Source: JBAXBF01 sp034429745
GTDB taxonomy: Bacteria; Chloroflexota; Anaerolineae; Anaerolineales; DRKV01
Assembly (NCBI GenBank): GCA_034429745.1
Contig: DAOUFY010000079.1
Location: 1-64,000 of the forward strand
DNA length: 64,000 nt
Direction: 5' to 3'
Part shown: positions 54,196 to 62,757 of the stretch, piece by piece
Layout of the letters: each line of letters opens with the position of its first letter
How positions within the stretch are numbered: the first letter of the stretch is position 1
Notes under the pieces: generated by a model
Told to the model about the DNA's origin: nothing
Seen by the model: the letters and a program-made list of their open reading frames with translations, nothing else
Database searches by the model: none
Program-made: the position numbers and the translations under genes

Positions 54196-55203
54196 AAATG
54201 CCTCCACTTGAGCTGCTGTTGGCAGTGCTGGAATCACCCCTTGCGTCAAAGCCGTTATCGCCCCAACGGCATTAGCATAGCTAAAATCTTCTTGCAATGT
54301 CTCGTATGTCAATCTATCTCGCCAGTTTGAAGATTGCACCAAACGCACCAATAAACCAGCAATAAATGCATCTCCGCAGCCTACCGCATCAACAGCATCT
54401 ATTCGGAAAGCAGGCACAAAACCATGGGCAGACCGCGTGCAAAAATAGCTTCCCTTCGGTCCTAAAGTAACTACAATGAGTTCAGGTCCTTCTTCCAGCA
54501 AAGCTTGACAAGCCGCCAGAGGATTAGTTTCGTCTTTGATTTCTCTCCGGCTTAATAAGCGTAATTCCACTTCATTTACCTTCAGTAGATTTGCCCGTGG
54601 GATAACCGTTCTCATGCGCCTTAATGCCTCATCAGGTGATTCCCACAGGCTTGGGCGGTAATTCACATCAAATGAAATTAAAGCACCACTTTCATACGCA
54701 TATTGAATAGCTTCCAACGTTGCACTTAACGCTGGTTCATCCACCAGCGAAAGAGACCCCATATGAAACGCCCGCGTATGCGTAAGCAGTTCTGTATCTA
54801 ACTCCTTAACCTCTAATTGAAGATCAGCACCTGGATTGCGATAAAAGATAAATTCAGCAGTGTTTTCATCCGGTTTAGCAATAAAAGCCAAAGTAGTGCG
54901 CGCATAGTTATCCACCCGCATGCCGCGCGTATTCACTCCTTGCTCCCTAAGCGTTTGGATAAGAAAATGTCCAAAGGCGTCATCTCCCACCTTACCGATA
55001 AAAGCACTGGAAACGCCCAACTTTGCTACTGCCACGGCAACATTTGCCGGTGCTCCCCCAGGTTTAGGAATAAAAGCCGGCACATCGGCTAGCTTTCTAC
55101 CCAATTCAGATGGAAACATATCAATGAGTATTTCACCTAGGCACACAACCTTGGCATAACTTTGAGAACTATCTTCCATAATCAAATAATACCTTTCTCT
55201 CAT
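54166..55203 (-). CDS. PfkB-family fructokinase-like sugar kinase
   Basis: A 345-residue ribokinase-superfamily kinase resembling fructokinases: VVCLGEILIDMFPSE, KPGGAPANVAVAVAKLG, and the catalytic DAVGCGDAFIAGLL. It probably phosphorylates fructose. The GntR/UTRA gene ends 10 bp upstream on the same strand, and a cNMP-binding protein gene precedes that, forming a three-gene operon. The start is either 55203 or 55179 (MEDSS); neither has an ideal ribosome site. The stop lies inside fmt on the other strand. Confidence 0.87.
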   Translation of the reverse strand: MRERYYLIMEDSSQSYAKVVCLGEILIDMFPSELGRKLADVPAFIPKPGGAPANVAVAVAKLGVSSAFIGKVGDDAFGHFLIQTLREQGVNTRGMRVDNYARTTLAFIAKPDENTAEFIFYRNPGADLQLEVKELDTELLTHTRAFHMGSLSLVDEPALSATLEAIQYAYESGALISFDVNYRPSLWESPDEALRRMRTVIPRANLLKVNEVELRLLSRREIKDETNPLAACQALLEEGPELIVVTLGPKGSYFCTRSAHGFVPAFRIDAVDAVGCGDAFIAGLLVRLVQSSNWRDRLTYETLQEDFSYANAVGAITALTQGVIPALPTAAQVEAFLAKPPFGTA

Positions 55204-55212
55204 CCATGATAT

Positions 55213-55953
55213 TTACCCTTGCAATTCATTATACAATACATACCGATCCGCGCGGTAATGTACGCATAAAAATTCAATGGGTATATTGTATTGTGAAAAC
55301 GACACACGTTCAATAAACAACAGGGGCGATTTTGGATGCACCATCAACAACTGAGAAATTTGCCTTGAAGCTGCAACTGCTTTTATAGTTTGCTGAGCCC
55401 GCACCAAACGTATGCCATGCTCTTCTTCAAGCGCTTTGCGTAAAGAATAATGGGCATAATCATGCTGATTTAGGATATTAGGACAATAGCGAGTTACTAA
55501 ATACGACTCCTCAATGCTTATCGGCTCCTGATTAGCAAAACGAAGCCTTTCCAAATGTGCTAAAGGCTCTTCAGGCTCTATATGTAATTTATCTGCTATC
55601 TCGGGTGTCGCTAAAACAACCCCGGCGTTAAGAACCACCGTTTGCGGAGTCAATCCCCGCTGCAGCATGTCCTCTGTAAAACTCTTAATCCTCACAAGGT
55701 TTGATTCTATCGTTGGGTATGACATAAAAGTACCTCTCCCTCGCTCGCGATTCACCAACCCTTCGTGAACCAATTTATTAAAAACTTGACGAACCGTTAT
55801 GCGGCTTACCTGATATTGCTCCATCAATTCGGTTTCCGAAGGCAGCATTTCTCCAGCCTGCCATTGTCCTTGCTTTATTCGCTCCTTAATAATTTCATAT
55901 AACTGAATATATAACGGATATTTGCCTTCCCGATTGAGAGGAATTGACTTCAT
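55213..55953 (-). CDS. GntR-family transcriptional regulator, HutC/UTRA subfamily
   Basis: A 246-residue regulator. The N-terminal winged helix-turn-helix is clear (PLYIQLYEIIKERIKQGQW, LPSETELMEQYQVSRITVRQ, GRGTFM). Residues about 90-240 form a UTRA effector domain, which often binds sugars or sugar phosphates. It likely regulates its own operon and the kinase 10 bp downstream, with the kinase product or substrate as signal. The operator is not identified. Confidence 0.92.
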   Translation of the reverse strand: MKSIPLNREGKYPLYIQLYEIIKERIKQGQWQAGEMLPSETELMEQYQVSRITVRQVFNKLVHEGLVNRERGRGTFMSYPTIESNLVRIKSFTEDMLQRGLTPQTVVLNAGVVLATPEIADKLHIEPEEPLAHLERLRFANQEPISIEESYLVTRYCPNILNQHDYAHYSLRKALEEEHGIRLVRAQQTIKAVAASRQISQLLMVHPKSPLLFIERVSFSQYNIPIEFLCVHYRADRYVLYNELQG

Positions 55954-55974
55954 CGCCCTCCACCCCCTTTAGCT

Positions 55975-56721
55975 TTACTCATCCGCTCCTTCATCTTGAG
56001 TTAGCGAAAGATCAGGATACATCATGGTCTTTCTGCTTAGCTTTTCTTCTTCCTGAGCTACCTTTTTCAAGTAATAAAATAATGCAGGCGGAACAATCCC
56101 TTCCTTATGCAGGGCTTCCCAGCGGTCAAAACCGGCTTCAAACAAAAGGCCCGCATATTCCGGAAAACGCGTTGATATCAAGCGAAAGATCACTTCTTGA
56201 ATAGCACTCGCCATAATAAACTGCGATTCCCGTTTCGTCATCGCTGCATCCACGAGAATAGTTCGCTGCAGACTAACGAGCAAACTAAACACCTCAACCA
56301 GCCCTCTCTGCATTTTTTCCTGATTCACTTGCAAATTTTGCACTCTTTGCTGGGTCGCTTTGTAATAACTTGCTAATCGGCTGAACAACATCATTCCCCA
56401 GTTGGGATTCACGAATAACTTCGCAATATTGCTGATAGGAAAAGCATAAATCAATGCTTGTTTTGATGCTATTTCAACCGTTGATTCACGCGGGGAATTA
56501 TTAAAAACCGATAATTCTTCAATAAAATTTATTGCTCGAATTTTGTCTATGGCTTTTCTTTCTTTGCCTACAGTTTTATAGAGAATGACTTCCCCTTCGC
56601 GTAATAAACATAGACCCAGTTCGTCGCGTTGGTTTTCCATCATTATTCGTGCCCCCTGATGAAAAACCTGAATAAAATCATTAAAAGCTTTTATTTCCTG
56701 CTCTGGAATATTTTCTAACAT
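55975..56721 (-). CDS. Cyclic nucleotide-binding-domain protein without DNA-binding domain
   Basis: A 248-residue protein with an N-terminal cNMP-binding-like beta-roll (IMMENQRDELGLCLLREGEVILYKTVG to ENLSVFNN-type ESTVEIAS), followed by long helices (about 125-230) instead of the usual Crp helix-turn-helix. The phosphate-binding cassette is degenerate, so ligand binding is doubtful. It lies 21 bp upstream of the GntR gene in the same operon. It may be a protein-interaction sensor; the function is unknown. Confidence 0.7.
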   Translation of the reverse strand: MLENIPEQEIKAFNDFIQVFHQGARIMMENQRDELGLCLLREGEVILYKTVGKERKAIDKIRAINFIEELSVFNNSPRESTVEIASKQALIYAFPISNIAKLFVNPNWGMMLFSRLASYYKATQQRVQNLQVNQEKMQRGLVEVFSLLVSLQRTILVDAAMTKRESQFIMASAIQEVIFRLISTRFPEYAGLLFEAGFDRWEALHKEGIVPPALFYYLKKVAQEEEKLSRKTMMYPDLSLTQDEGADE

Positions 56722-56810
56722 AATGCCCCATCAACTTACCCAAGACATAATCTTCCTGCTAAACCGTTGCCATTTCACCCTAATATACATTATAATGTAA
56801 CTAGGCGAAT

Positions 56811-57617
56811 TTGTCTTGGGATACTAATAATATGACAAAAAATCTCCCGGCTTCTAACAATCATTCTTCTTCCAAATTCTTGCAGCCCCTTCCCTACCAT
56901 AAGAGTACAGTCGACACAACACTGCCTACTTGGACAAGATTAGGGTTAGGACTGCTGATCACAGCTCTTGACACCATCTCCGATCACACTAAACGTTGGG
57001 AAAAAAATGAAATTTCTTCTTCATATTCTTCTTTCTCAAGCCATCAAGCAGATGAAAACCAGCCCTTGCCGCTGTCTGAACCATCATCAGAAACACAAGT
57101 CCGCGAAAGACAAATCCTAATCGGAATGCTCTTTGAGACGCAGAATCGTCTTCAGCGCACGCTAAACGGCTTGCAGCGTATAGAAAGAGCAACTTCCCAT
57201 TTAATTCAACCACTTTTCAAACCCATCTTCCATTCTCCTATGATGAAACCTTTGATAAGAAATGTGGAGTACTTTGCTGCACGGGGTCAAGCAGTACTAG
57301 ATCGCTGGCAAGAACTTGGTGCAATCGAAGAAGAAAAAAGCCAACAGCTTGTCCAATCCTTCACCCGAAGCACTGTAGATGAATCTATTTCTTTTCTAAG
57401 TTCCAATCCAGATATTCAAGAACTTGTTCAATCACAAAGCAGCAGTTTGGTAAGTGAAATTGTCGAAGAAATTCGCGAACGCGCCATAACTATAAACACG
57501 ATTATTGAAGGGAATATACGGCGGATACTGCATTTAAAACCGCGTTCTGCTATCCCTCCCCCTCCCGAAGAAGTGCGCGCCCGCGCCAACCTATTTTCAC
57601 CCAATACCTTTCAATAA
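56811..57617 (+). CDS. Hypothetical protein upstream of RDD/UbiB genes
   Basis: A 268-residue protein with a proline/serine-rich first third, a helical coiled middle (LIGMLFETQNRLQRTLNGLQ) and a helical C-terminal region (SSLVSEIVEEIRERAITINT) ending in a proline-rich tail. No family recognised, no signal or membrane helix. The frame begins with TTG at 56811; an ATG at 56832 (MTKNL) is an alternative and neither has a good ribosome site. TATAAT lies at 56791-56796. It ends 3 bp before the RDD gene, so the two are probably co-translated. Confidence 0.65.
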   Translation: MSWDTNNMTKNLPASNNHSSSKFLQPLPYHKSTVDTTLPTWTRLGLGLLITALDTISDHTKRWEKNEISSSYSSFSSHQADENQPLPLSEPSSETQVRERQILIGMLFETQNRLQRTLNGLQRIERATSHLIQPLFKPIFHSPMMKPLIRNVEYFAARGQAVLDRWQELGAIEEEKSQQLVQSFTRSTVDESISFLSSNPDIQELVQSQSSSLVSEIVEEIRERAITINTIIEGNIRRILHLKPRSAIPPPPEEVRARANLFSPNTFQ

Positions 57618-57620
57618 AAT

Positions 57621-58238
57621 ATGACACGTAAACCGCGCAGTGGATCAGAATGCCAAATAGGCTACTATGCCGATTTCGTCAGCCGGCTTATAGCTTTTTT
57701 CATTGATGTTGCTACCATTTCAATTACTTTCACGATCTTCGTTTGGCTCATTAATGTAACGATAACAACCATGCAGTTTAGAACAGTGCTCAACTTCTCC
57801 CTTCGCAGCATGCCATACATACTTGCCGCCCTTGATGAGCTTTTCTCAACTCAACGGCTAGTTGTATGGCTCGTGATTTACTCCTTCGGTTATCATTTCC
57901 TCTTTTTACTGCTCACCGGCCAAACTGTAGGTAAATCTATAATGGGTTTGCGTGTGGTTGCGATTGATGGTTCACGTCTGAATTTTCTGCGCGTGTTTAT
58001 GCGCATGATTGTTTTTTTCTTTTCCGTTTTCTTCTTTGGTTTGGGTGTGCTTTGGATTTTCGTTGATGATCGCCGCCAAGCTCTGCACGATAAACTCAGC
58101 GGAACATATGTCATCTATACTTGGGATGCCATTCCTGATGAACAATTTCTTGCATCTCAAGTTGAGAAAAACGCTGAGACTTTAACGCCCTCTCATTTTC
58201 ACTCTTCTGCCACGCGTTCCTCGGGTAACCAACCATGA
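57621..58238 (+). CDS. RDD family membrane protein
   Basis: A 205-residue membrane protein of the RDD family, with the first-helix signature YADFVSRLIAFFIDV and the pattern GQTVGKSIMGLRVV followed by DDRRQALHDKLSGTYVI. Three to four hydrophobic segments span the membrane. RDD proteins are poorly characterised; some affect ion or lipid handling. It overlaps the UbiB-type gene by 4 bp (ATGA), so the two are coupled. Confidence 0.85.
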   Translation: MTRKPRSGSECQIGYYADFVSRLIAFFIDVATISITFTIFVWLINVTITTMQFRTVLNFSLRSMPYILAALDELFSTQRLVVWLVIYSFGYHFLFLLLTGQTVGKSIMGLRVVAIDGSRLNFLRVFMRMIVFFFSVFFFGLGVLWIFVDDRRQALHDKLSGTYVIYTWDAIPDEQFLASQVEKNAETLTPSHFHSSATRSSGNQP

Positions 58239-59905
58239 ATGCTACCCTCCGTTCTGTTCGCAATATTCCGCGTTATCAAGAGATCATTCGCGTCTTTATT
58301 AAGCATGGTTTCGGCTTTATTTTTGAAAATATCAGCTCTGAGGTGCTGCGCCCTGTTCGAAATCTGCTTCGTTCCAAAGCTGCCGCAGCGGACCAAGCCA
58401 CAACCGAAGATCTTGCAATCCACTTTCGCCTTGCTTTAGAAGAGCTTGGGCCTACTTTTGTCAAACTAGGACAGGTCCTCTCCACTCGTCCCGATTTGCT
58501 GCCCGCACCTTTTATAAAGGAACTTATCAAACTTCAGGATACCGTCCCTCCTGTCCCATGGGATAGCATTGCCCAAGTGATCACTGATGAACTTGGAGAA
58601 CCTCCCGAGCAAATTTTTTACCACATCGAAACCACTCCGCTTGCTGCAGCGTCTCTTGCCCAAGTACATGGCGCACTATTGCCAAACGGTGAGCAAGTTG
58701 TTGTCAAAGTGCAGCGTCCTCACATCACCAAAATCATTGAACGAGACTTAGATATTTTAGCCGATTTGGCTGAGCGCTTTCAACCTACCATATTCGGCAA
58801 AACTGCCGATCTTATTGGAATAGCCGATGAATTTGCCTTCACGCTGCGCAATGAGCTTAATTATCGCCGCGAAGCTCATAACGCTGATAGGTTCAGAAAA
58901 AATTTCTCCCATGAAAAATATGTGTACATCCCTAAAGTTTATTGGGAACTTACGACCGATAAAGTGGTCGTTCTTGAGAGAATCCATGGCATTAAAATTG
59001 ACGATATCGAATCTTTGGAAGCTCACGGTTTCGATCGCCATCAATTAGCCCTCAATGCAGCCAACCTTATAATTAAAGAAATTCTTGAAGATGGTTTTTT
59101 TCACGCCGACCCTCACCCCGGCAATCTCGTTGTTATGCCAGGCAATGTAATCGGAGCAATGGATTTTGGTATGGTCGGCTTTCTAAATGACATTGATCGC
59201 TTCAATCTCATCCGCCTCTATGCAGCAGCAGTTGAAATTGAAATTGATTCTTTCATAGATCAACTGATCATCATGGGCGGCGTTGATCGCAGCGTTGACC
59301 GCAGTGCTTTAGGCAGAGATATCGAACGAGTTCTAAATCAGTACGCCGGCTTTCCACTGAAGGATATTCGAGCAGCTGAAGTCCTCGAAATGGTGCAAAG
59401 TGTCATGTATCGCCATCACATTCACCTGCCCAGCAATTACTGGTTGCTAGCTAAAACAATGGCTATTATGGAAGGTGTTGGTTTAAAACTAGACCCTACC
59501 TTCGATATTTTTGCTGTATCCAAGCCTTACATCAACAAACTGCTACTGCAAATGCTTATTCCAAACCGCCATCTTGCCCAAAAAGCCATCCGGACAAGCA
59601 AAGATTGGAGCGATTTTGTAGATAAGCTGCCGCGCTCCCTTTTGCATTTCTTCAACAATTTTGAAAAAGGAGAGCTCTTTCAACTTACCATTAAAGACCT
59701 GCAGTCCATACTCAATCAAGCCGATCGGTTAGTAACGCGTCTGTCTATCAGCATTATGATTTCAGCAATTATCATCGGCATGGCTATGCTTACTCCATTA
59801 TTCGCCAATGGAAGCTTAGTCCAATGGCTGCTCCTGTTAGGGTTTATTTTTGCCTTCGTTTTAGGCGTTTGGTTCCTTATCTCCATGCTGAGACTAGGAA
59901 AATGA
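58235..59905 (+). CDS. ABC1/UbiB-family atypical kinase
   Basis: A 556-residue protein-kinase-like ATPase with the KxGQ motif (FVKLGQVLSTRPDLLP), the alanine-rich loop AAASLAQVHGA in place of a glycine loop, the VVVKVQRP lysine, HADPHPGNL and MDFGM. Two membrane helices close the C-terminus. UbiB proteins are linked to quinone or isoprenoid lipid handling in the membrane. Chloroflexota use menaquinone, so a quinone or prenyl-lipid role is plausible. The neighbouring geranylgeranyl-reductase-like gene supports that reading. Confidence 0.9.
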   Translation: MNATLRSVRNIPRYQEIIRVFIKHGFGFIFENISSEVLRPVRNLLRSKAAAADQATTEDLAIHFRLALEELGPTFVKLGQVLSTRPDLLPAPFIKELIKLQDTVPPVPWDSIAQVITDELGEPPEQIFYHIETTPLAAASLAQVHGALLPNGEQVVVKVQRPHITKIIERDLDILADLAERFQPTIFGKTADLIGIADEFAFTLRNELNYRREAHNADRFRKNFSHEKYVYIPKVYWELTTDKVVVLERIHGIKIDDIESLEAHGFDRHQLALNAANLIIKEILEDGFFHADPHPGNLVVMPGNVIGAMDFGMVGFLNDIDRFNLIRLYAAAVEIEIDSFIDQLIIMGGVDRSVDRSALGRDIERVLNQYAGFPLKDIRAAEVLEMVQSVMYRHHIHLPSNYWLLAKTMAIMEGVGLKLDPTFDIFAVSKPYINKLLLQMLIPNRHLAQKAIRTSKDWSDFVDKLPRSLLHFFNNFEKGELFQLTIKDLQSILNQADRLVTRLSISIMISAIIIGMAMLTPLFANGSLVQWLLLLGFIFAFVLGVWFLISMLRLGK

Positions 59906-59945
59906 TAGATTATTTTCATGACTTAAAAAGGAGTTAGACTATCGC

Positions 59946-61397
59946 ATGACATCAGAGACTCATAATAGCAGCAAATCATCTCATCAAGTTCTTTATTCCA
60001 TTCTTTATTTGTTAGTCTTTTTCTCTGGTTTTGCAAACCTAGCCACCGAAATCATCGGACCGCGGCTTGTCGCTTCGATCTTCGGCTATACTACGACAAT
60101 CTGGGCTATTATCATTGCCGTAACTTTGTTAGGCATTTCTGTTGGTTATTACATCGGAGGGAGAGTAGCACAAAATAAGATCACCAGCTATCTGCCAATA
60201 ATTCTTCTCATTAATGCCCTTTGGCTGCTTGCCATCAGCTGGATTATCTGGGAACTTCCGGCTCAGCTTGCCAACTTAGGCATATGGACAGTCATGCTCA
60301 CTGCCTTTATCGCTTTTTTTCCCCCCGCCACTTTATTCAGCATGACTTCCCCCCTCGCCATTTCCTTATTTTCCACTTCCCAAACCAGCGATCAGATTCC
60401 ACGTACTGTAGGTAACGTATATGCCCTCAGCACGGTAGGAAGTGTCATCGGAGCTCTGTTAGCTGCCTATGTCTTTATCCCTTGGGTTGGTCTATCATTA
60501 TCCTTGCGCAGTTTTGCTGTTGTATTAATTCTATTTGCCCTATACTTTCTTAATCTTCGCTGGCGCTTGCCAAGCACCTTGCTTTTGCTAACTGCACTTA
60601 TTGTCCCTCAGCCATCCTTTCACTGGCAAACTGATATGCAGCTGCTTGCCCAGCGCGAAGGTGACTTTCAAACCATTCGCGTGTATTATGACAAACCATT
60701 CTTAGAATTCTTCCTCGGTCCTATTTGCCAATCTATGATTGACACAACCTCCGGCGAACCGGCATTGGATTATTCAAGAATTATTTTTGAAAAAATTCAA
60801 GATGTAAAAAACAAAAACGTTCTAGTGATCGGCGCAGCTGGCCATTCTCACGCTCATGTTCTCGAACGGCGCGGTGCAAGTGTTACCGAAGTAGAAATTG
60901 ACCCTTTTGTTGCTTCTACCTCCGACGAATTTTTTGGCAAAATCAACGGCAAGACTATCATCCAAGATGGAAGAGCATTTGTTGAGCTTGCTGCACCTTC
61001 GTCTTATGATATTGTGATTGTTGATGCTTATAATGCGCTCAGCGTTCCCCCTCAGCTTACAACTCGGGAGTTTTTTGATCGGGTCAGGCAAATCCTCAAA
61101 CCTGATGGAAAGCTCATTGTAAATTACATTGGGATCATTCAAGGTCCCCAAGCTAAAGCCTATCATGCCATGGCTGCCACTATTTCCAGCGTCTTTGCAG
61201 ACACGCGGGTATTATACGTGTATGGGGAAAAAAACCCCTCCGCACAAAATATTCTCTTTTTTGCTTCCATGTTACCCCAAGATGATCTGCAGCTTGCCCA
61301 AGCCCCACGCAATGATATCATCCTCACCGACGACCTGAACCCCATTGAAATCTTCTTTGAGGAGACTTTGCAGGGCGAAGTTATTCTTCAAAGATAA
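59946..61397 (+). CDS. Multipass membrane spermidine-synthase-like protein
   Basis: A 483-residue protein with about seven membrane segments (1-215) fused to a spermidine-synthase-type SAM domain (about 230-470): VLVIGAAGHSHAHVLERRG and the catalytic-type IVIVDAYNALSVPPQLTTREFF. The glycine motif is degenerate (GAAGHS instead of GGGGG), so polyamine synthesis is not assured. AAGGAG lies 12-13 nt before the ATG, rather far. It is 40 bp after the UbiB-like gene and overlaps no other gene. Confidence 0.8.
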   Translation: MTSETHNSSKSSHQVLYSILYLLVFFSGFANLATEIIGPRLVASIFGYTTTIWAIIIAVTLLGISVGYYIGGRVAQNKITSYLPIILLINALWLLAISWIIWELPAQLANLGIWTVMLTAFIAFFPPATLFSMTSPLAISLFSTSQTSDQIPRTVGNVYALSTVGSVIGALLAAYVFIPWVGLSLSLRSFAVVLILFALYFLNLRWRLPSTLLLLTALIVPQPSFHWQTDMQLLAQREGDFQTIRVYYDKPFLEFFLGPICQSMIDTTSGEPALDYSRIIFEKIQDVKNKNVLVIGAAGHSHAHVLERRGASVTEVEIDPFVASTSDEFFGKINGKTIIQDGRAFVELAAPSSYDIVIVDAYNALSVPPQLTTREFFDRVRQILKPDGKLIVNYIGIIQGPQAKAYHAMAATISSVFADTRVLYVYGEKNPSAQNILFFASMLPQDDLQLAQAPRNDIILTDDLNPIEIFFEETLQGEVILQR

Positions 61398-61407
61398 GGA
61401 AACACCA

Positions 61408-62562
61408 ATGAACAGCGAAAAGTGGGATGTGATTGTAATCGGGGCTGGTGTCGCCGGCGCAACCGCAGCCTTCCACCTCGCAAAAAGTGGAGCCAAAACT
61501 CTGATGCTTGAAAAAGAACATCTGCCGCGATATAAAGCCTGCGGTGGAGGAGTAACGCATAGAACCGCCAAATTGCTGTCTTTCGATATTTCCAAATTGA
61601 GTAAAGATCACATTCACCATGTTTTGCTTACTTACAATCTCGCCCATCAAGCAACAAAAAGCTCTGATCGGCCATTGGCATACATGGTTAACCGCAGTGA
61701 GTTTGATGCCTTTTTAGTCGAGGAAGCAATCCAAGCCGGCTGTACCTTTAGAGATGGACAAAAAGTCCTTCAGGTCGCTCAATCTGAGCAGCTTATGACC
61801 GTTCAGACAAAGCAGCACACTTTTTCTGCAAAACTTGTTATCGGAGCAGATGGCGTTAATGGCATCACTGCCAAGTCCCTAAAGCTCAATCAAAATCCTT
61901 TCATTGGCATCAGCATTGAAAGTGAGGTAGAAGTTTCCTCCCACAGCATGGATGAATGGCTTCATAAAGTGCACCTGGATCTCGGCAGCATTCGCTATGG
62001 TTATGCTTGGGTCTTCCCAAAAGCGGATCATCTTTCCATCGGCGTTGGAGGTCCGCAGCAAAATTCCTCTGAGGTGCAAGCCTACTTTCAGCGTTTTACC
62101 AACTACTGGAAACAGCAAATGAAAGGATACAACATCCTGCTTCAGCGCGGCCACCGCATTCCCGTTCTGGGCAAGAACGCCCGCCTTTTTTGTGATCGTG
62201 CCCTGCTTGTGGGCGATGCAGCCGGCTTAACCGATCCACTCAGCGGAGAGGGGATCTACTACGCAATCCGCAGTGCTCAGCTTGGCGCCCAAACAGCAAT
62301 CAACTTTCTAACCGATGAAGCAAGACACCCCCTCTCGCTTTATCAACAGCTTGTTCAGCAAGAGCTTTTGCCCAACATTCAACGCGCAAAAGCATACTTA
62401 ACCTTATTTAACCTTTTTTCACCATGGTTCTACAGCAAATTAATCAATAGCAAAAGACTCTGGCAAGCAACCTGCCGCCTGCTTCAAGGTGAGACATCCT
62501 ACATTCAAATTGGCAAGTCACTTGGCAAAGGCGAAATATTCTTGAATCTGCTCACTTGGTAA
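61408..62562 (+). CDS. Geranylgeranyl reductase family FAD oxidoreductase
   Basis: A 384-residue FAD-dependent reductase. The FAD motif VIGAGVAGATAAFHLAKSG, the PRYKACGGGV signature and GDAAGLTDPLSGEGIYYA are typical of geranylgeranyl reductases, which saturate isoprenoid chains of chlorophylls, archaeal lipids or menaquinone. The frame is open upstream, but ATG 61408 has AAGGA 7 nt upstream and lies 10 bp after the previous stop. It ends the five-gene plus-strand cluster before a hairpin. No chlorophyll genes are near; a menaquinone side chain is the likely substrate, by inference. Confidence 0.88.
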   Translation: MNSEKWDVIVIGAGVAGATAAFHLAKSGAKTLMLEKEHLPRYKACGGGVTHRTAKLLSFDISKLSKDHIHHVLLTYNLAHQATKSSDRPLAYMVNRSEFDAFLVEEAIQAGCTFRDGQKVLQVAQSEQLMTVQTKQHTFSAKLVIGADGVNGITAKSLKLNQNPFIGISIESEVEVSSHSMDEWLHKVHLDLGSIRYGYAWVFPKADHLSIGVGGPQQNSSEVQAYFQRFTNYWKQQMKGYNILLQRGHRIPVLGKNARLFCDRALLVGDAAGLTDPLSGEGIYYAIRSAQLGAQTAINFLTDEARHPLSLYQQLVQQELLPNIQRAKAYLTLFNLFSPWFYSKLINSKRLWQATCRLLQGETSYIQIGKSLGKGEIFLNLLTW

Positions 62563-62606
62563 GCTGTTCTATCAAAAATAATGCCAATTCTGACTTCATC
62601 CTCTGA

Positions 62607-62644
62607 ATGATCATACTGCCCTAGAAGGATGGCATTGTGATCAT
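62607..62644 (+). terminator. Probable terminator hairpin
   Basis: ATGATCATACTGCC (62607-62620) pairs with 62631-62644 with two mismatches around a 10-nt loop, followed by CCTTTCGCTTTTG. An alternative 7-bp stem AAGGATG/CATCCTT (62625-62648) overlaps it. It lies 45 bp after the reductase stop. The rest of 62563-62757 shows no gene. Confidence 0.6.
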
Positions 62645-62757
62645 CCTTTCGCTTTTGTTGACAGCAACTGAATGACCATAAATGCAGGCTTTATTTTTCT
62701 AGGTGTATTTGAGCTCGATTTTGCTGAAACGTTGGGGTAAATATAGCAATCGTAAGG

